Below, piece after piece: positions 1 through 9,593 of a DNA stretch of 64,000 nt (position 1 is its first letter; every line of letters begins with the position of its first letter). Below the pieces are notes generated by a model, which was given only the letters and a program-made list of their open reading frames with translations, made no database searches and was not told the DNA's origin. The position numbers were made by a program, and so were the translations under genes. The DNA is from Aureimonas endophytica (GTDB taxonomy: Bacteria > Pseudomonadota > Alphaproteobacteria > Rhizobiales > Rhizobiaceae). The stretch is taken from assembly GCF_014642635.1 (NCBI RefSeq), contig NZ_BMIQ01000001.1, positions 62,001-126,000 of the forward strand. Reading direction: 5' to 3'.

Positions 1-1140
1 GTTCGGCAGGGTCTGCGGCGCGCCCATCGCCGCGCCGAGGATCTGCGTCGCCGGGATCGGCTGCGTCGGATTGACTGCGATGGTCAGCGATTGCGGGTCC
101 TTCAGGAACTTATCGACCGCCGTCGCGACCTCCGTCTGGAAGGCCGGGTTGTTCAGGCCGGCGAGAGTCTGCGTCACCATCTGGTTCAGCGTCGAGACCA
201 GCTGCTCGCGGCTCTCGCCGTTCTTCTTGGAATAGTAGTCGAGCAGCTTGCCGGCCAGCGAGGCGTCGCTGAAGCCGATCTCCAGCGAACCGACGGAGAG
301 CTGCGACAGAAGGCCGATGATCGCCATGCCGGAGGACTGCGCCGCCTTCGGATCGGCCGCCATCTGCTGGCGGATCGCGGCGAGCGAGCGGGCGAAGGCC
401 GGCGTATAGCCGCCGATCGCATAGGAGACGGCGAGATCGCCGGCATTCTCGATGGTGAGCTGGAAGGGTTCGACCGAGGTGTCGCCGGTCTTCGGATCCC
501 AGCTCATCTCCATCGAGCCGTTGCCGTTGAACTGGTCGTAGCCGATCTCGCGCAGCGTCTTCGCCGCCTCGTCGTTCTCCGGGAACTTCAGGATGAAGTC
601 GCCGAGCGAGAATTGCGAGTTGATCTTGTCGCTCGTATCGACCGTGTTGACGAAGGTCGAGGCGCCGAGGCTGAAGAGATCCTTGCCGTCGTCCGTCACC
701 TTCAGGCTGCCGAGCGTCACGCTGTCGAAGAAATAGGGGCTCTCGCCGGGCAGCTTCGAGGTGCCTTCCTTCTGCGGCAGCTGCAGGCCCTCGATCGCCA
801 TGCCGGACACGGCGAGGTGCTTGCCCTTCTCCGTCGTATCGACATCGCGGAAGGGCACGCGCGCCACCTTCCAGCCCTCGGCATCCGAGCCCGTCACCGT
901 CTCGAAGGTGACGTCGCCGAACCTCGCCGCGTCGTCGCCCTTGCCGACGGAAACGCCCTTCAGCACGACATTGTCGCCGGCGGCTTCCGCGCCCTGGAAT
1001 TCGAGCGGAATGGAATTCGCCGCCGCCACGTCCTTCAGCCGGTTGGCGAAGGCCTGGGCATCGGCGGCGAGCGCCGAGCCGGAACCGGCGAGGAGGAGGC
1101 CGAGGCCGGCGAGGATGCGGCGGGCGGGCGACACGGTCAT
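1..1140 (-). CDS. Secreted hypothetical protein, 3' end cut off by the window edge
   Basis: The reading frame starts at the ATG ending at 1140 and runs open for 380 codons to the left edge, so the C-terminus is missing. Residues 1-25 form a clear Sec signal peptide (charged MTVSPARR, hydrophobic LAGLGLLLAGSGSA, then ALA-A cleavage). The rest is soluble and repetitive in style, with several short segments of the type 'sVTLGSLKV' and 'lsVGSLEIGF' that suggest a beta-rich periplasmic fold. No catalytic motif is visible and I do not recognise a named family; similar unnamed proteins occur in Rhizobiales. It is divergent from parC with about 180 bp between the starts. The frame is certain, the function unknown. 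Confidence 0.8.
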   Translation of the reverse strand, partial: MTVSPARRILAGLGLLLAGSGSALAADAQAFANRLKDVAAANSIPLEFQGAEAAGDNVVLKGVSVGKGDDAARFGDVTFETVTGSDAEGWKVARVPFRDVDTTEKGKHLAVSGMAIEGLQLPQKEGTSKLPGESPYFFDSVTLGSLKVTDDGKDLFSLGASTFVNTVDTSDKINSQFSLGDFILKFPENDEAAKTLREIGYDQFNGNGSMEMSWDPKTGDTSVEPFQLTIENAGDLAVSYAIGGYTPAFARSLAAIRQQMAADPKAAQSSGMAIIGLLSQLSVGSLEIGFSDASLAGKLLDYYSKKNGESREQLVSTLNQMVTQTLAGLNNPAFQTEVATAVDKFLKDPQSLTIAVNPTQPIPATQILGAAMGAPQTLPN

Positions 1141-1322
1141 GGGAATCCTTCGACGCGGGAAACGGGATGTTCGGAAAACGGGACGCGGCGACGCCGGCCC
1201 GGAGGAATCGGCTCCGCGACGTAAGACGGGAACTACAGGCAAAATATGGCGGATGCAGCCCCGGCGCCAGCCGGGCGCGTTCCGGTCTTGTTCCGGTCGG
1301 CCGAGTGCCGTAAATCGGCGGC

Positions 1323-3569
1323 ATGGGAAAACCGAACGATCCGCCTTCCGGCAGCGGCACCATCGAGCTCGTCGACCTGAAGTCGGCGCTGGAGGAGCGC
1401 TATCTCGCCTATGCGCTCTCGACCATCATGGGGCGCGCGCTGCCGGATGTGCGCGACGGCCTGAAGCCGGTGCATCGGCGCATCGTCCACGCGATGCGCG
1501 AACTGCGCCTCGATCCCGGCCAGGGCTACAAGAAGTCCGCCCGCATCGTCGGCGACGTGATGGGCAAGTTCCACCCCCATGGCGACGCCTCGATCTACGA
1601 CGCGCTCGTGCGGCTCAGCCAGGATTTCGCCATCCGCTATCCGCTGATCGACGGCCAGGGCAATTTCGGCAATATCGACGGCGATAGCCCGGCGGCCATG
1701 CGCTATACCGAGGCGCGCATGACCGATGTCGCGACGCTCCTCCTGCGCGGCATCGACGAGGACGCGATCGACTTCAAGCCGACCTATAACGAGGAGGACG
1801 AGGAGCCGGTCGTCCTGCCCGGCGCCTTTCCCAATCTCCTCGCGAACGGCTCGTCCGGCATCGCCGTCGGCATGGCGACCTCGATTCCGCCGCACAATGC
1901 CGCCGAGCTCTGCGACGCGGCGCTGAAGCTTATCGAGGAGCCGGGCGCGACGGTCGACCAGCTGTTGCGCCTCGTCCAGGGGCCGGACTTTCCGACCGGC
2001 GGCATCATCGTCGATTCGCCCTCGATCATCCGCGAGGCCTATGCGACGGGGCGCGGCGGGTTTCGCGTGCGCGCCCGCTGGGAGAAGGAGGAGCAGGGGC
2101 GCGGCGGCTATCAGATCGTCGTCACCGAGATTCCCTATCTCGTGCAGAAGTCGCGGCTGATCGAGAAGATCGCCGAACTGCTCGCTGCCAAGAAGCTGCC
2201 GCTTCTGGCCGATGTCCGCGACGAATCGGCGGAGGACGTGCGCATCGTCTTCGAGCCGAAGAGCCGCACGGTCGATGCCGAGCTCCTGATGGAGGCGCTG
2301 TTCCGCCTGACGGATCTCGAATCGCGCATTCCGCTCAACATGAACGTCCTGTCGGGCGGCAAGGTGCCGCGCGTCCTGAACCTCAGGGAGGTTCTGACCG
2401 AATGGCTGGCGCATCAGCGCGAGGTGCTTTTGCGGCGCACCCGCTTCCGGCTCGCCGCGATCGAGCGGCGCATGGAGGTGCTCGGCGGCTATATCATCGC
2501 CTTTCTCAATCTCGACGAGGTGATCCGCATCATCCGCGAGGAGGACGAGCCGAAGCCCGTCCTGATGCGACGCTTCGAGCTGACGGACGTGCAGGCCGAG
2601 GCGATCCTCAACATGCGCCTGCGCTCTCTGCGCAAGCTCGAGGAATTCGAGCTGAAGCGCGAACATGACGCCCTCGGCGAGGAGAAGCGCGAGCGCGAGG
2701 CGCTGCTCGGTTCGGAGGCCTTGCAATGGAGCGCGCTCGACGCGGAGGTGCGCGAGGTGCGCGAGACCTTCTCGAAGAAGACGCGGATCGGCAAGCGCCG
2801 CACCACTTTCGCGGTGGCGCCGGCCCGCGCGCTGGAAGACATCAACAACGCCTTCATCGAGCGCGAGCCGGTCACCGTCGTCCTGTCGCAGAAGGGCTTT
2901 CTGCGGGCGCTGAAGGGCCATGTCGCCGATCTCTCGACGCTGTCCTTCAAGGAGGGCGACGGGCTCGCCTTCGCCTTCCCGGCGATGACGACGGACAAGA
3001 TCGTGTTCCTGTCCTCCGACGGGCGCGCCTATACGCTTTCCGCCGACAAGCTTGCCGGCGGCCGCGGGCAGGGCGAGCCGATCCGTCTCGCGATCGAACT
3101 CGACGACGCGGCGCAGATCGTCCTCGGCTTCGTCTCGGTGCCGGACAGAAAGCGCCTCGTCGCGGCCAGCGACGGCAGCGGCTTCGTCGTGCCGGAGGCG
3201 GAACTCCTCTCCGGTACGCGCAAGGGCCGGCAGGTGCTGAATGTCGGGCCGGGCGTCACGCTGAAGCTGGCCGTGCCGGCCGAGGGCGACACGGTGGCGA
3301 TCGTCGGCGACAATCGCAAGATGCTGGTCTTCCCCTTGAGCCAGGTGATGGAGATGTCGCGCGGCAAGGGCGTGCGTCTCCAGCGCTACAAGGATGGCGG
3401 CCTGTCCGACGCGCGCGTCTTCCAGCTCGCCGAAGGCCTCACCTGGCAGGGCGCCGGCGGCCGCAGCTTCCACCGCTCCGCCGAGGAACTCTTCGAATGG
3501 CGCGGCGACCGCGCCCAGGCCGGCCGCATGGTGCCGAACGGCTTTCCGAAATCGAACCGGTTCGGGTGA
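1323..3569 (+). CDS. parC: DNA topoisomerase IV subunit A
   Basis: This is the breakage-reunion subunit of topoisomerase IV, which decatenates daughter chromosomes together with ParE. The 748-residue protein has the winged-helix and tower region of the GyrA/ParC family, including [18 protein letters not shown] near residues 37-54, the quinolone-region segment [14 protein letters not shown] at 81-94 and the catalytic tyrosine in AMRYTEAR (Tyr128). The C-terminal third is a beta-propeller, but it lacks the GyrA box (QRRGGKG), which supports ParC over GyrA, as does the length. The ATG at 1323 places the conserved core at normal distance. No parE is in the window. Confidence 0.96.
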   Translation: MGKPNDPPSGSGTIELVDLKSALEERYLAYALSTIMGRALPDVRDGLKPVHRRIVHAMRELRLDPGQGYKKSARIVGDVMGKFHPHGDASIYDALVRLSQDFAIRYPLIDGQGNFGNIDGDSPAAMRYTEARMTDVATLLLRGIDEDAIDFKPTYNEEDEEPVVLPGAFPNLLANGSSGIAVGMATSIPPHNAAELCDAALKLIEEPGATVDQLLRLVQGPDFPTGGIIVDSPSIIREAYATGRGGFRVRARWEKEEQGRGGYQIVVTEIPYLVQKSRLIEKIAELLAAKKLPLLADVRDESAEDVRIVFEPKSRTVDAELLMEALFRLTDLESRIPLNMNVLSGGKVPRVLNLREVLTEWLAHQREVLLRRTRFRLAAIERRMEVLGGYIIAFLNLDEVIRIIREEDEPKPVLMRRFELTDVQAEAILNMRLRSLRKLEEFELKREHDALGEEKREREALLGSEALQWSALDAEVREVRETFSKKTRIGKRRTTFAVAPARALEDINNAFIEREPVTVVLSQKGFLRALKGHVADLSTLSFKEGDGLAFAFPAMTTDKIVFLSSDGRAYTLSADKLAGGRGQGEPIRLAIELDDAAQIVLGFVSVPDRKRLVAASDGSGFVVPEAELLSGTRKGRQVLNVGPGVTLKLAVPAEGDTVAIVGDNRKMLVFPLSQVMEMSRGKGVRLQRYKDGGLSDARVFQLAEGLTWQGAGGRSFHRSAEELFEWRGDRAQAGRMVPNGFPKSNRFG

Positions 3570-3649
3570 CGGAATAAGCGCCGATCCGGCGGATCATTAG
3601 CCCGAGCGGTCCCGCTATCGCCCCGTCGAAAGCTGCAACCCATCAGCAT

Positions 3650-3785
3650 CGTCATCCCGGCCTTGAGCCGGGATCCATGCCAAATCAGCAGCAAGAGAAC
3701 GCAACGTTCCTATGCGCGCTCCCGTCTGACAAGATCTATTCCTGCAAAGTCGAGGAATGGATCCCGGCTCAAGGCCGGGATGACG
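3650..3785. repeat. Perfect 29-bp inverted-repeat pair (REP-like palindromes)
   Basis: Positions 3650-3678 and 3757-3785 are exact reverse complements over 29 bp, separated by 78 bp. Each arm itself contains a hairpin with 8-bp stem ATCCCGGC/GCCGGGAT and a five-base loop (3654-3674 and 3761-3781). Palindromes of this kind, with the core CCCGGCTCAAGGCCGGG, are a widespread intergenic repeat in alphaproteobacteria as far as I know. The pair lies in the 280-bp gap between parC and the GIY-YIG gene, and the two together can form a cruciform or an RNA double hairpin that may also end parC transcription. Confidence 0.85.
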
Positions 3786-3849
3786 AAGTTGAAAGGAGGG
3801 ATGCGAGCATCCTTAATTCATTTCCGAATGCCGTTCCTTATGTCAAATC

Positions 3850-4137
3850 TCACCATCCCACCCCCCGATACAATTCGTTCCAATCTGGATTGAGGCTCTC
3901 GATCAGGGCGATCTTCCAACGGCGTGGCCAGCGTTTGATGGTCTTCTCGCGCGTGATCGCATCGCGGATATCGGAGTGCTCCTCGTACCAGACCAATCGG
4001 TGACAGCCGTAACGTGAAGCGAAGCCGGGTGTCTGGCTTGTCTTATGTTCGTGGATGCGCCGTGACAGGTCGCTCGTCATCCCGACATAGAGCGTCCCGT
4101 TCTTCGCGCTCGCCATGATGTAGACGTGACCGGCCAT
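3850..4137 (-). CDS. GIY-YIG nuclease family protein
   Basis: A 95-residue single-domain protein of the UvrC/Slx1-like GIY-YIG superfamily. The hallmark strands are visible as VYIMAS (GIY-like) and TLYVGMTSDLSRRIHEH (YIG followed by the catalytic Arg of the T-x(n)-RRxxEH helix). Downstream, a conserved WYEEHSD with ITREKTIKRWPRRWKIALIES matches the usual C-terminal part of the YhbQ/URI-like subgroup. The size is complete for this subgroup. It is convergent with parC and sits directly beside the 29-bp inverted repeats. Members are putative endonucleases whose cellular substrate is not established; activity here is inferred from family membership only. Confidence 0.9.
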   Translation of the reverse strand: MAGHVYIMASAKNGTLYVGMTSDLSRRIHEHKTSQTPGFASRYGCHRLVWYEEHSDIRDAITREKTIKRWPRRWKIALIESLNPDWNELYRGVGW

Positions 4138-4194
4138 ATCGACGCGCTTCGAAGTGAAGAATGTCTTTGGACAGACTCCTGCTGAGCGGTCGTC

Positions 4195-4959
4195 TCAGCC
4201 TTGCTCGGCTTCGTCCGGCACATAGCGTTCCCAGCCCTTCGGGCCGAGATGATCCTGCGGCTGGAAGCGGATCTTGTAGGCCATCTTGCGCGAATCGCGC
4301 ACCCAGTAGCCGAGATAGAGATAGGGCAGGCCCATCTTCCGGGCGCGCTCGATATGGTCGAGGATCATGAAGGTGCCGAGGCTGCGCTCGGCCTCGTCCG
4401 GCTCGAAGAAGGAATAGACCATCGACAGCCCGTCGCCCATCACGTCGGTGAGGGCGCTGGCGATCAGCGCGCCGTCGGAGCGCTCGCTGAAGCGCGAATC
4501 GGGACCCTTCCGGCGATATTGCACCAGCCGCGTGTCGACCTGGCTGTCCTCGACCATCATGGCGTAGTCGAGCACCGACATCTCGGACATGCCGCCGAAG
4601 GCATGGCGGCTGTCGAGATAGCGGCGGAAGAGCGAATATTGCTCGCTGGAAGGTTCGGGATCGCCGATGCGCCCGACGAGATCCTGGTTGCGCTGGGCGA
4701 CGCGCCGCATGGAGCGCGTCGGCACGAACTCGTCGACGAGGATACGCACGGAAACGCAGGCGCGGCAGCGCTCGCAGGCGGGGCGGTAGGCGATGTTCTG
4801 GCTGCGGCGGAAGCCGCCCTGCGTCAGGAGATCGAGGAGATCGGGCGCCCGCTCGCCGATGAGATGGGTGAAGACCTTCCGCTCGAACTGGCCGGACAGA
4901 TAGGGGCAGGGCGACGGCGAGGTCAGAAAGAACTGCGGCGTCTGCGGATGAACTGTCAT
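4195..4959 (-). CDS. bpt: Aspartate/glutamate leucyltransferase (arginyltransferase family)
   Basis: Transfers leucine from Leu-tRNA to N-terminal Asp or Glu, making proteins substrates of the N-end rule pathway (ClpS/ClpAP). The 254-residue protein has the ATE N-terminal cysteine cluster (Cys18, and [13 protein letters not shown] with Cys62, Cys65, Cys68) and the C-terminal acetyltransferase-like core with [17 protein letters not shown] and [17 protein letters not shown] frame extension upstream exists, but the ATG at 4959 begins the usual [12 protein letters not shown] sequence found in alphaproteobacterial Bpt. It is a single gene, leftward, followed 57 bp later by the GIY-YIG gene. Confidence 0.93.
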   Translation of the reverse strand: MTVHPQTPQFFLTSPSPCPYLSGQFERKVFTHLIGERAPDLLDLLTQGGFRRSQNIAYRPACERCRACVSVRILVDEFVPTRSMRRVAQRNQDLVGRIGDPEPSSEQYSLFRRYLDSRHAFGGMSEMSVLDYAMMVEDSQVDTRLVQYRRKGPDSRFSERSDGALIASALTDVMGDGLSMVYSFFEPDEAERSLGTFMILDHIERARKMGLPYLYLGYWVRDSRKMAYKIRFQPQDHLGPKGWERYVPDEAEQG

Positions 4960-5095
4960 GGGCGCGTCGGGCCTCGGTCCCATCGCGGAAGACAGGGAAG
5001 TGCGAGGGAAAGCAGCTTTAAAACATAACGCGCCCGCTATGGAAACATACGGGCGCGTCGCGTTTCGGTCCGACGGAGCTGGATCGCGCCGCCGC

Positions 5096-5566
5096 TCAGC
5101 GGTCGCGGACGATCACCGTGCCGAGCAGCAGGTCGTGCAGCAACTGCTTGCGCCCGGTGAAGAGCGCGACGAGCAGCACGAAAGGCGTGAGGAAGGTCAC
5201 CGAGGCCCAGAACAGCACGCCATGCAGGATGGCGAGCGGCGGATCGACGCGCCCGCCGTCGAGCTTCTCGACCCGGATGCCGGCGAAGCGCATGCCGAGC
5301 GTCGCCTGCCGCGACCCGCCCATGGTGAAGGCGAGATAGAGGATCGCGATCGCCGGCAGGAGGATGGCATAGAGATGCCAGCCGATGCCGAGCGTCAGGA
5401 TGCCGAGCAGGAAGACGACGATGGCGGCCGGAATCGCCAGCAGTAGCACGACCAGATAGTCGAAGAGAAAGGACAGGACGCGCCGGCTGCGCACGCCGTC
5501 GTAGAGACGGGGTGCATCGAGATCCGCCCGCAGGCCGTCGCGATAAAGGGTGCCGTTGTTGCTCAT
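5096..5566 (-). CDS. RDD family membrane protein
   Basis: A 156-residue integral membrane protein with an RDD domain. Residues 26-60 and 62-82 make two hydrophobic helices, and a third lies around 110-135. The RDD signature is represented by the first-helix region ([22 protein letters not shown]) and the [23 protein letters not shown] segment. The ATG at 5566 is preferred over one 48 bp further out because it lies close to the domain start. RDD proteins have been linked to transport or salt tolerance in some bacteria, but no specific substrate can be given. It stands alone between bpt and hemB, both also leftward. Confidence 0.85.
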   Translation of the reverse strand: MSNNGTLYRDGLRADLDAPRLYDGVRSRRVLSFLFDYLVVLLLAIPAAIVVFLLGILTLGIGWHLYAILLPAIAILYLAFTMGGSRQATLGMRFAGIRVEKLDGGRVDPPLAILHGVLFWASVTFLTPFVLLVALFTGRKQLLHDLLLGTVIVRDR

Positions 5567-5648
5567 CGTCCTTCGGGTCTCCGGCCGGCGCGAGTGCCGG
5601 CGTCGGAACCCCATGTGGGAAGGCCGGGGCGCCCGCGCAACGGCCCGA

Positions 5649-6680
5649 TCAGCCCCGGCGCAGCGCCGCAGCCGCGCGGGGCGCGAAATAGCTGAGGATA
5701 CCGGCGGCGCCCGCCCGCTTGAAGGCGGCGAGACTTTCCATCATCGCGCGCTCGCCGTCGAGCCAGCCGTTGCCGGCCGCCGCCTCGATCATCGCGTATT
5801 CGCCGGAGGTCTGATAGGCGAAGGTCGGCATGCCGAATTCGGCCGCAAGCCGCGCCACGATGTCGAGATAGACCATGCCCGGCTTCACCATGATCATGTC
5901 GGCGCCCTCGGCGATGTCCTGCGCCGCCTCGCGCACGGCCTCCTCGGCATTGCCGAAATCCATCTGATAGGTGCGCTTGTCGCCCTTCAGGAGATCGTTC
6001 GAGCCGACCGCGTCGCGGAACGGGCCGTAGAAGGCGGAGGCGTATTTCGCCGCATAGGACATGATCATCGTGTCGCGCAGCCCCTCGGCGTCCAGCGTCT
6101 CGCGGATCATCGCCACGCGCCCGTCCATCATGTCGGACGGGCCGATGATGTCGCAGCCGGACCGCGCCTGGACGAGCGCCTGGCGGCAGAGGATCTCGAC
6201 GCTCTCGTCATTGTCGATCCGTCCGCCGCGCATTACGCCGTCATGGCCGTGGCTCGTATAGGGGTCGAGCGCCACGTCGCAGAGAATGCCGACCTCCGGC
6301 ACCGCGTCCTTGATGGCGCGGCTGGCGCGGCAGACGAGATTGTTCTCGTTCAGCGCCTCGCTGCCGCGATCGTCGCGCCTGTCGCGCGTCGTGAATGGAA
6401 AGAGCGCGACGACCGGGATGCCGAGATCGCGCGCTTCGCGCGCCGCCTCGACCGCGCGCGCCACCGAGCGGCGGGCGACGCCCGGCATCGACGGTACCGC
6501 CTCGTCGGCGCCGGCGCCCTCGCGCACGAAGATCGGCCAGATGAGATCGGCGGGCGAAAGCTCGGTCTCGCGCACGAGGCGGCGCGACCAGTCGTGCTGG
6601 CGCAGCCGCCGCAGCCGCCGGCCGCCGGTCACGGCGTCGATGCGGGTGGACAGGGTGGGGCGGTCATGCTGCAGAACCAT
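5649..6680 (-). CDS. hemB: Delta-aminolevulinic acid dehydratase (porphobilinogen synthase)
   Basis: Condenses two 5-aminolevulinate molecules to porphobilinogen in heme synthesis. The 343-residue protein carries both Schiff-base lysines (Lys212 in MSYAAKYASAFYGPF and Lys266 in MIMVKPGMVYLDI). The metal-site region reads CDVALDPYTSHGHDG, lacking the three-cysteine zinc cluster, so by family knowledge this is the magnesium-type enzyme typical of Rhizobiales. The frame is open far upstream, but the ATG at 6680 gives the family length; the upstream residues are low-complexity and arginine-rich. It is divergent from the DUF6163 gene at 6861, a conserved arrangement in this order. Confidence 0.95.
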   Translation of the reverse strand: MVLQHDRPTLSTRIDAVTGGRRLRRLRQHDWSRRLVRETELSPADLIWPIFVREGAGADEAVPSMPGVARRSVARAVEAAREARDLGIPVVALFPFTTRDRRDDRGSEALNENNLVCRASRAIKDAVPEVGILCDVALDPYTSHGHDGVMRGGRIDNDESVEILCRQALVQARSGCDIIGPSDMMDGRVAMIRETLDAEGLRDTMIMSYAAKYASAFYGPFRDAVGSNDLLKGDKRTYQMDFGNAEEAVREAAQDIAEGADMIMVKPGMVYLDIVARLAAEFGMPTFAYQTSGEYAMIEAAAGNGWLDGERAMMESLAAFKRAGAAGILSYFAPRAAAALRRG

Positions 6681-6860
6681 CGGCGGCTCCGTCGTCTGGC
6701 GTGGGAGGAACCGTCCGATCGGCCGGCCGGCGGGCGTGTCGTTAGGCCCTTCTTTCCACAGCTTCAACCATTGATCGGCTAAGGGCGCTGACCGATTTCG
6801 GTGATGGGGACAGGAGGGGCGGGCTGGCGCTTCGGCGCGGCTTCTGGCCAAGTGGCGCGA

Positions 6861-7280
6861 ATGACGACATCTCCGGCAACGAACGAGAGAACGGAACGGA
6901 TCGTCCGCTGGGCGATCCTCCTTCTCCTGCGCGCGGCGGGCCTGGCGCTTTTCGGCCTCGGCCTGTTTTATTGGATCATGCTTGTCGGAGTGTTTCCGGA
7001 ATCGGGCTGGCGTTTCGACCTGATGCCGCTGGAATGGCGCGTCGCGGCGGCGGCGCTCGCCGTCCTCTGCCCCGTCGCCGGGGTCGGGCTCTGGCTCACG
7101 GCCTCCTGGGGCAGCGTCGTCTGGCTGCTCGTCGCCGCGCTCGAAGGGGCGATGCATGTGCCGCTACAGCGGCAGTTCGGCGGTCCCGGTCCCGAACTCG
7201 CCTTCCATTGCGCCGGTCTCCTGGCGCTCGGTCTGCTGCGGATCGTCGAGTGGCATCTCGGCCGCACCCGTCGCCGCTGA
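6861..7280 (+). CDS. DUF6163 family membrane protein
   Basis: A 139-residue protein with four predicted membrane segments (about residues 14-38, 55-74, 78-98 and 108-124) and short charged tails ending in RTRRR. In Rhizobiales a small protein of this family is regularly found between hemB and the LdtR regulator, and that position is the main basis for the name. The ATG at 6861 is favoured over the one at 6801 because the protein then starts just before the first helix. No function is known; conserved linkage to ldtR suggests a cell-envelope role. Confidence 0.75.
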   Translation: MTTSPATNERTERIVRWAILLLLRAAGLALFGLGLFYWIMLVGVFPESGWRFDLMPLEWRVAAAALAVLCPVAGVGLWLTASWGSVVWLLVAALEGAMHVPLQRQFGGPGPELAFHCAGLLALGLLRIVEWHLGRTRRR

Positions 7281-7344
7281 CGCGACGGCAGGTGCGGGCG
7301 CCGAAGCGATGCCCCGGAAATCCGAACGAAAACAGTAACGTGCT

Positions 7345-7374
7345 CTTAAGCGTGGACTTTAAGTCGACTTTTAG
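7345..7374. promoter_or_regulatory. Three tandem CTTnAAG-like half-sites upstream of ldtR
   Basis: An AT-rich island in otherwise GC-rich DNA contains CTTAAG (7345-7350), CTTTAAG (7357-7363) and CTTTTAG (7368-7374), spaced by 12 and 11 bp, roughly one helical turn each. The block lies about 70-100 bp upstream of the ldtR start. MarR-family regulators usually repress their own gene from AT-rich sites, so an LdtR autoregulatory operator is a reasonable guess. No matching block is seen before the transpeptidase gene at 8229. Confidence 0.4.
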
Positions 7375-7445
7375 CCGGGCGGGTTAGGGTGTTCTTCAAG
7401 ACGGAGCCATTCGAGCATCTGTCAGCGACAACAGCGGAGCCGATC

Positions 7446-7955
7446 ATGAAGACCCAGACGAAGAGCCAGCCGGAAAAGGTCACGGAGCCCGAAAGCGAAC
7501 TGAAGAGCCTTTATCTGGAGACGGTTCAACTCGTCGAACGTCTGCATCGCCGCCTGCTCGACGTCATCAAGGACGAGTTCGACCGCAATGGCCGCACCGA
7601 CATCAACGCCGTCCAGGCGCTGCTGCTCTTCAATATCGGCGATTCGGTGCTGACGGCGGGCGAGCTGCGCACCCGCGGCTTCTATCTCGGCTCGAACGTG
7701 TCCTACAATCTGAAGAAGCTCGTGGATCTCGGCTTCATCGACCACCAGCGCTCGCGGGTCGATCGGCGCGCGGTGCGCGTGCAGCTGACGAAGGCGGGCG
7801 CGGAAGTGGCCGCGATCGTCGCCGATCTCTATCAGCGCCATATCGGCTCCATCGATAAGGTCGGCGGCCTCGACGAGCAGGAATTCCAGAAGCTGAACAA
7901 GGCGCTGCAGCGGCTCGACCGCTTCTGGAACGACACGATCGCCTATCGGCTCTGA
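7446..7955 (+). CDS. ldtR: MarR-family transcriptional regulator LdtR
   Basis: A 169-residue winged-helix regulator. The core has VIKDEFDRNGRTDINAVQALLLFNIGD, the recognition region LRTRGFYLGSNVSYNLKKLVDLGFI and the wing DHQRSRVDRRAVRVQLT, all as in LdtR of Liberibacter and Sinorhizobium. In those organisms LdtR controls an L,D-transpeptidase gene and stress or motility genes; here the transpeptidase is the next gene downstream. The ATG at 7446 is chosen because the upstream extension (from 7389) is not conserved-looking. The gene ends in a strong intrinsic terminator, so it is probably transcribed separately from its target. Confidence 0.9.
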   Translation: MKTQTKSQPEKVTEPESELKSLYLETVQLVERLHRRLLDVIKDEFDRNGRTDINAVQALLLFNIGDSVLTAGELRTRGFYLGSNVSYNLKKLVDLGFIDHQRSRVDRRAVRVQLTKAGAEVAAIVADLYQRHIGSIDKVGGLDEQEFQKLNKALQRLDRFWNDTIAYRL

Positions 7956-7988
7956 AGCCTTACCGGCGCCGAAACGCGCCGCGCCATC

Positions 7989-8029
7989 AAACCCCCGTGA
8001 GCCCCGACCGGGCGCGCGGGGGTTTTCTT
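7989..8029 (+). terminator. Intrinsic terminator of ldtR
   Basis: A perfect 9-bp stem AAACCCCCG (7989-7997) / CGGGGGTTT (8017-8025) is followed by TTCTTG. It lies 33 bp after the ldtR stop and separates it from the transpeptidase gene. Confidence 0.85.
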
Positions 8030-8228
8030 GTTGCAGGGATGCAACCCGCCCGCGCCCAAGCGTCCGCGAAACCTGACGAATCCTTGCTTTGGCCATATTG
8101 GCATGGCCTTCGGAGGCCCTGGCGCCCCGTGTTCGAAGACAGGCTCGAGCCTTGGCGCGTTGAGATTCCGTTTACGTTGACGGGTCGATAATCCCGCAGA
8201 CAAGATCGACGGCCGAAGAGGGGCATCC

Positions 8229-9566
8229 ATGCTGAACGACAAGCGCTTTGGTTCGGGCCGGATGTCCCGCCGCCAGTTCGTGGCGGGCGTCGCCGCCATG
8301 GGTGCGACGCTGGCGTCGGGCGGAGCCATGGCGCAGGAGGCGCTGAGCGATCTCCTGATGGCGCCCGATCGCGGCAATTGGGACGATCAGTTCGACACGC
8401 GCTCGACGGGCGTCGCCAAGCTCGATTCCAACACGCCGGTCTTCTCGCAAACGACCGTGGCCTCGCTGTCGGAGGCGATCCAGAACTATCGGTCGATCAT
8501 GATGGCCGGCGGCTGGCCGAGCGTGCCGGAAGGCGGCAAGCTGCGGCTCGGCATGGAGGATGCGGCGGTGGGCCCGCTGCGCCAGCGCCTCGCCGTCTCG
8601 GGCGACCTGCCGCGCTCGGCCGGCATGTCGAACTCCTTCGACACCTATGTCGATGCGGCGGTGAAGCGCTTCCAGGCCCGGCACGGCCTGCCGGCCGACG
8701 GCGTCGTCGCCGACATGACCTACAAGGCGCTGAACGTGCCGGTCGACGTCCGCGTCGGCCAGCTCCAGACCAATCTCGTGCGTCTCCAGTCGATGAACGG
8801 CTTCCTCGGCAATCGCTTCGTGATGGTGAACGTGCCGGCCGCGGCGCTGGAGGCCGTGGAGAACGGCCGCGTCGTGCAGCGCCATATCGCCATCGTCGGC
8901 AAGATCGACCGCCAGACGCCGATCCTGAACTCCAAGATCACCAATCTCAACCTCAATCCCTACTGGCACGCGCCGGCCTCGATCGTGGAGAAGGACATCA
9001 TTCCGCTGATGCGGAAGGATCCGACCTATCTGTCGCGCAACGACATCAAGATCTTCGGCCCCGGCGGCCAGGAGATCCCGCCGACGGCGGTCGACTGGAA
9101 CACCAACGAGGCGGTGAAATATCTTTTCCGTCAGGAGCCGGGCAAGAACAACGCCATGGCCTCGGTGAAGATCAACTTCCCGAACCCCTTCAACACCTAT
9201 ATGCACGACACGCCGCAACAGAGCCTGTTCTCCAAGCTGATGCGTTTCGAATCCTCCGGCTGCGTGCGTGTCCAGAACGTGCGCGACCTCATCGTCTGGC
9301 TCGCCCGCGACGAGCCGGGCTGGGACCGCCAGCATATCGAGCAGATCATCGCCGCCCGGCAGCGCCAGGACATCAACCTGTCGACCCCGGTGCCGGTCTA
9401 TTTCACCTATCTCACCGCCTGGGCGACCGACCCGAACGTCGTGCAGTTCCGCGACGACATCTATCACCGCGACGGCTCCGAGCAGCTGGCGATGAACGAC
9501 GTCGCGCCGCAGGCCTATCAGCCCGGCGAGCAGGTGCAGACCCAGGCGCCCGATCTCGCCAACTGA
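8229..9566 (+). CDS. L,D-transpeptidase with peptidoglycan-binding domain (LdtP-like)
   Basis: A periplasmic peptidoglycan cross-linking enzyme (YkuD fold). The 445-residue protein begins with a Tat-like signal (MSRRQFVAGVAAMGATLASGGAMA-Q; the second Arg of the pair is present). A PG_binding_1 domain follows around residues 115-175 (VDAAVKRFQARHGLPADGVV). The catalytic domain spans about 195-390, with His326 in YMHDTPQ and the nucleophile Cys345 in SSGCVRV. Its place right behind ldtR matches the ldtR-ldtP pair of Rhizobiales, so regulation by LdtR is likely. A 270-bp gap and a terminator separate them, giving it its own promoter. Confidence 0.92.
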   Translation: MLNDKRFGSGRMSRRQFVAGVAAMGATLASGGAMAQEALSDLLMAPDRGNWDDQFDTRSTGVAKLDSNTPVFSQTTVASLSEAIQNYRSIMMAGGWPSVPEGGKLRLGMEDAAVGPLRQRLAVSGDLPRSAGMSNSFDTYVDAAVKRFQARHGLPADGVVADMTYKALNVPVDVRVGQLQTNLVRLQSMNGFLGNRFVMVNVPAAALEAVENGRVVQRHIAIVGKIDRQTPILNSKITNLNLNPYWHAPASIVEKDIIPLMRKDPTYLSRNDIKIFGPGGQEIPPTAVDWNTNEAVKYLFRQEPGKNNAMASVKINFPNPFNTYMHDTPQQSLFSKLMRFESSGCVRVQNVRDLIVWLARDEPGWDRQHIEQIIAARQRQDINLSTPVPVYFTYLTAWATDPNVVQFRDDIYHRDGSEQLAMNDVAPQAYQPGEQVQTQAPDLAN

Positions 9567-9593
9567 GATCGCGCCTTCGACGAACGAAGCCGG

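Noticed and set aside
1233-3473. A 746-codon leftward frame opposite parC
   Set aside because: Antisense shadow of a highly conserved gene, without any domain of its own.
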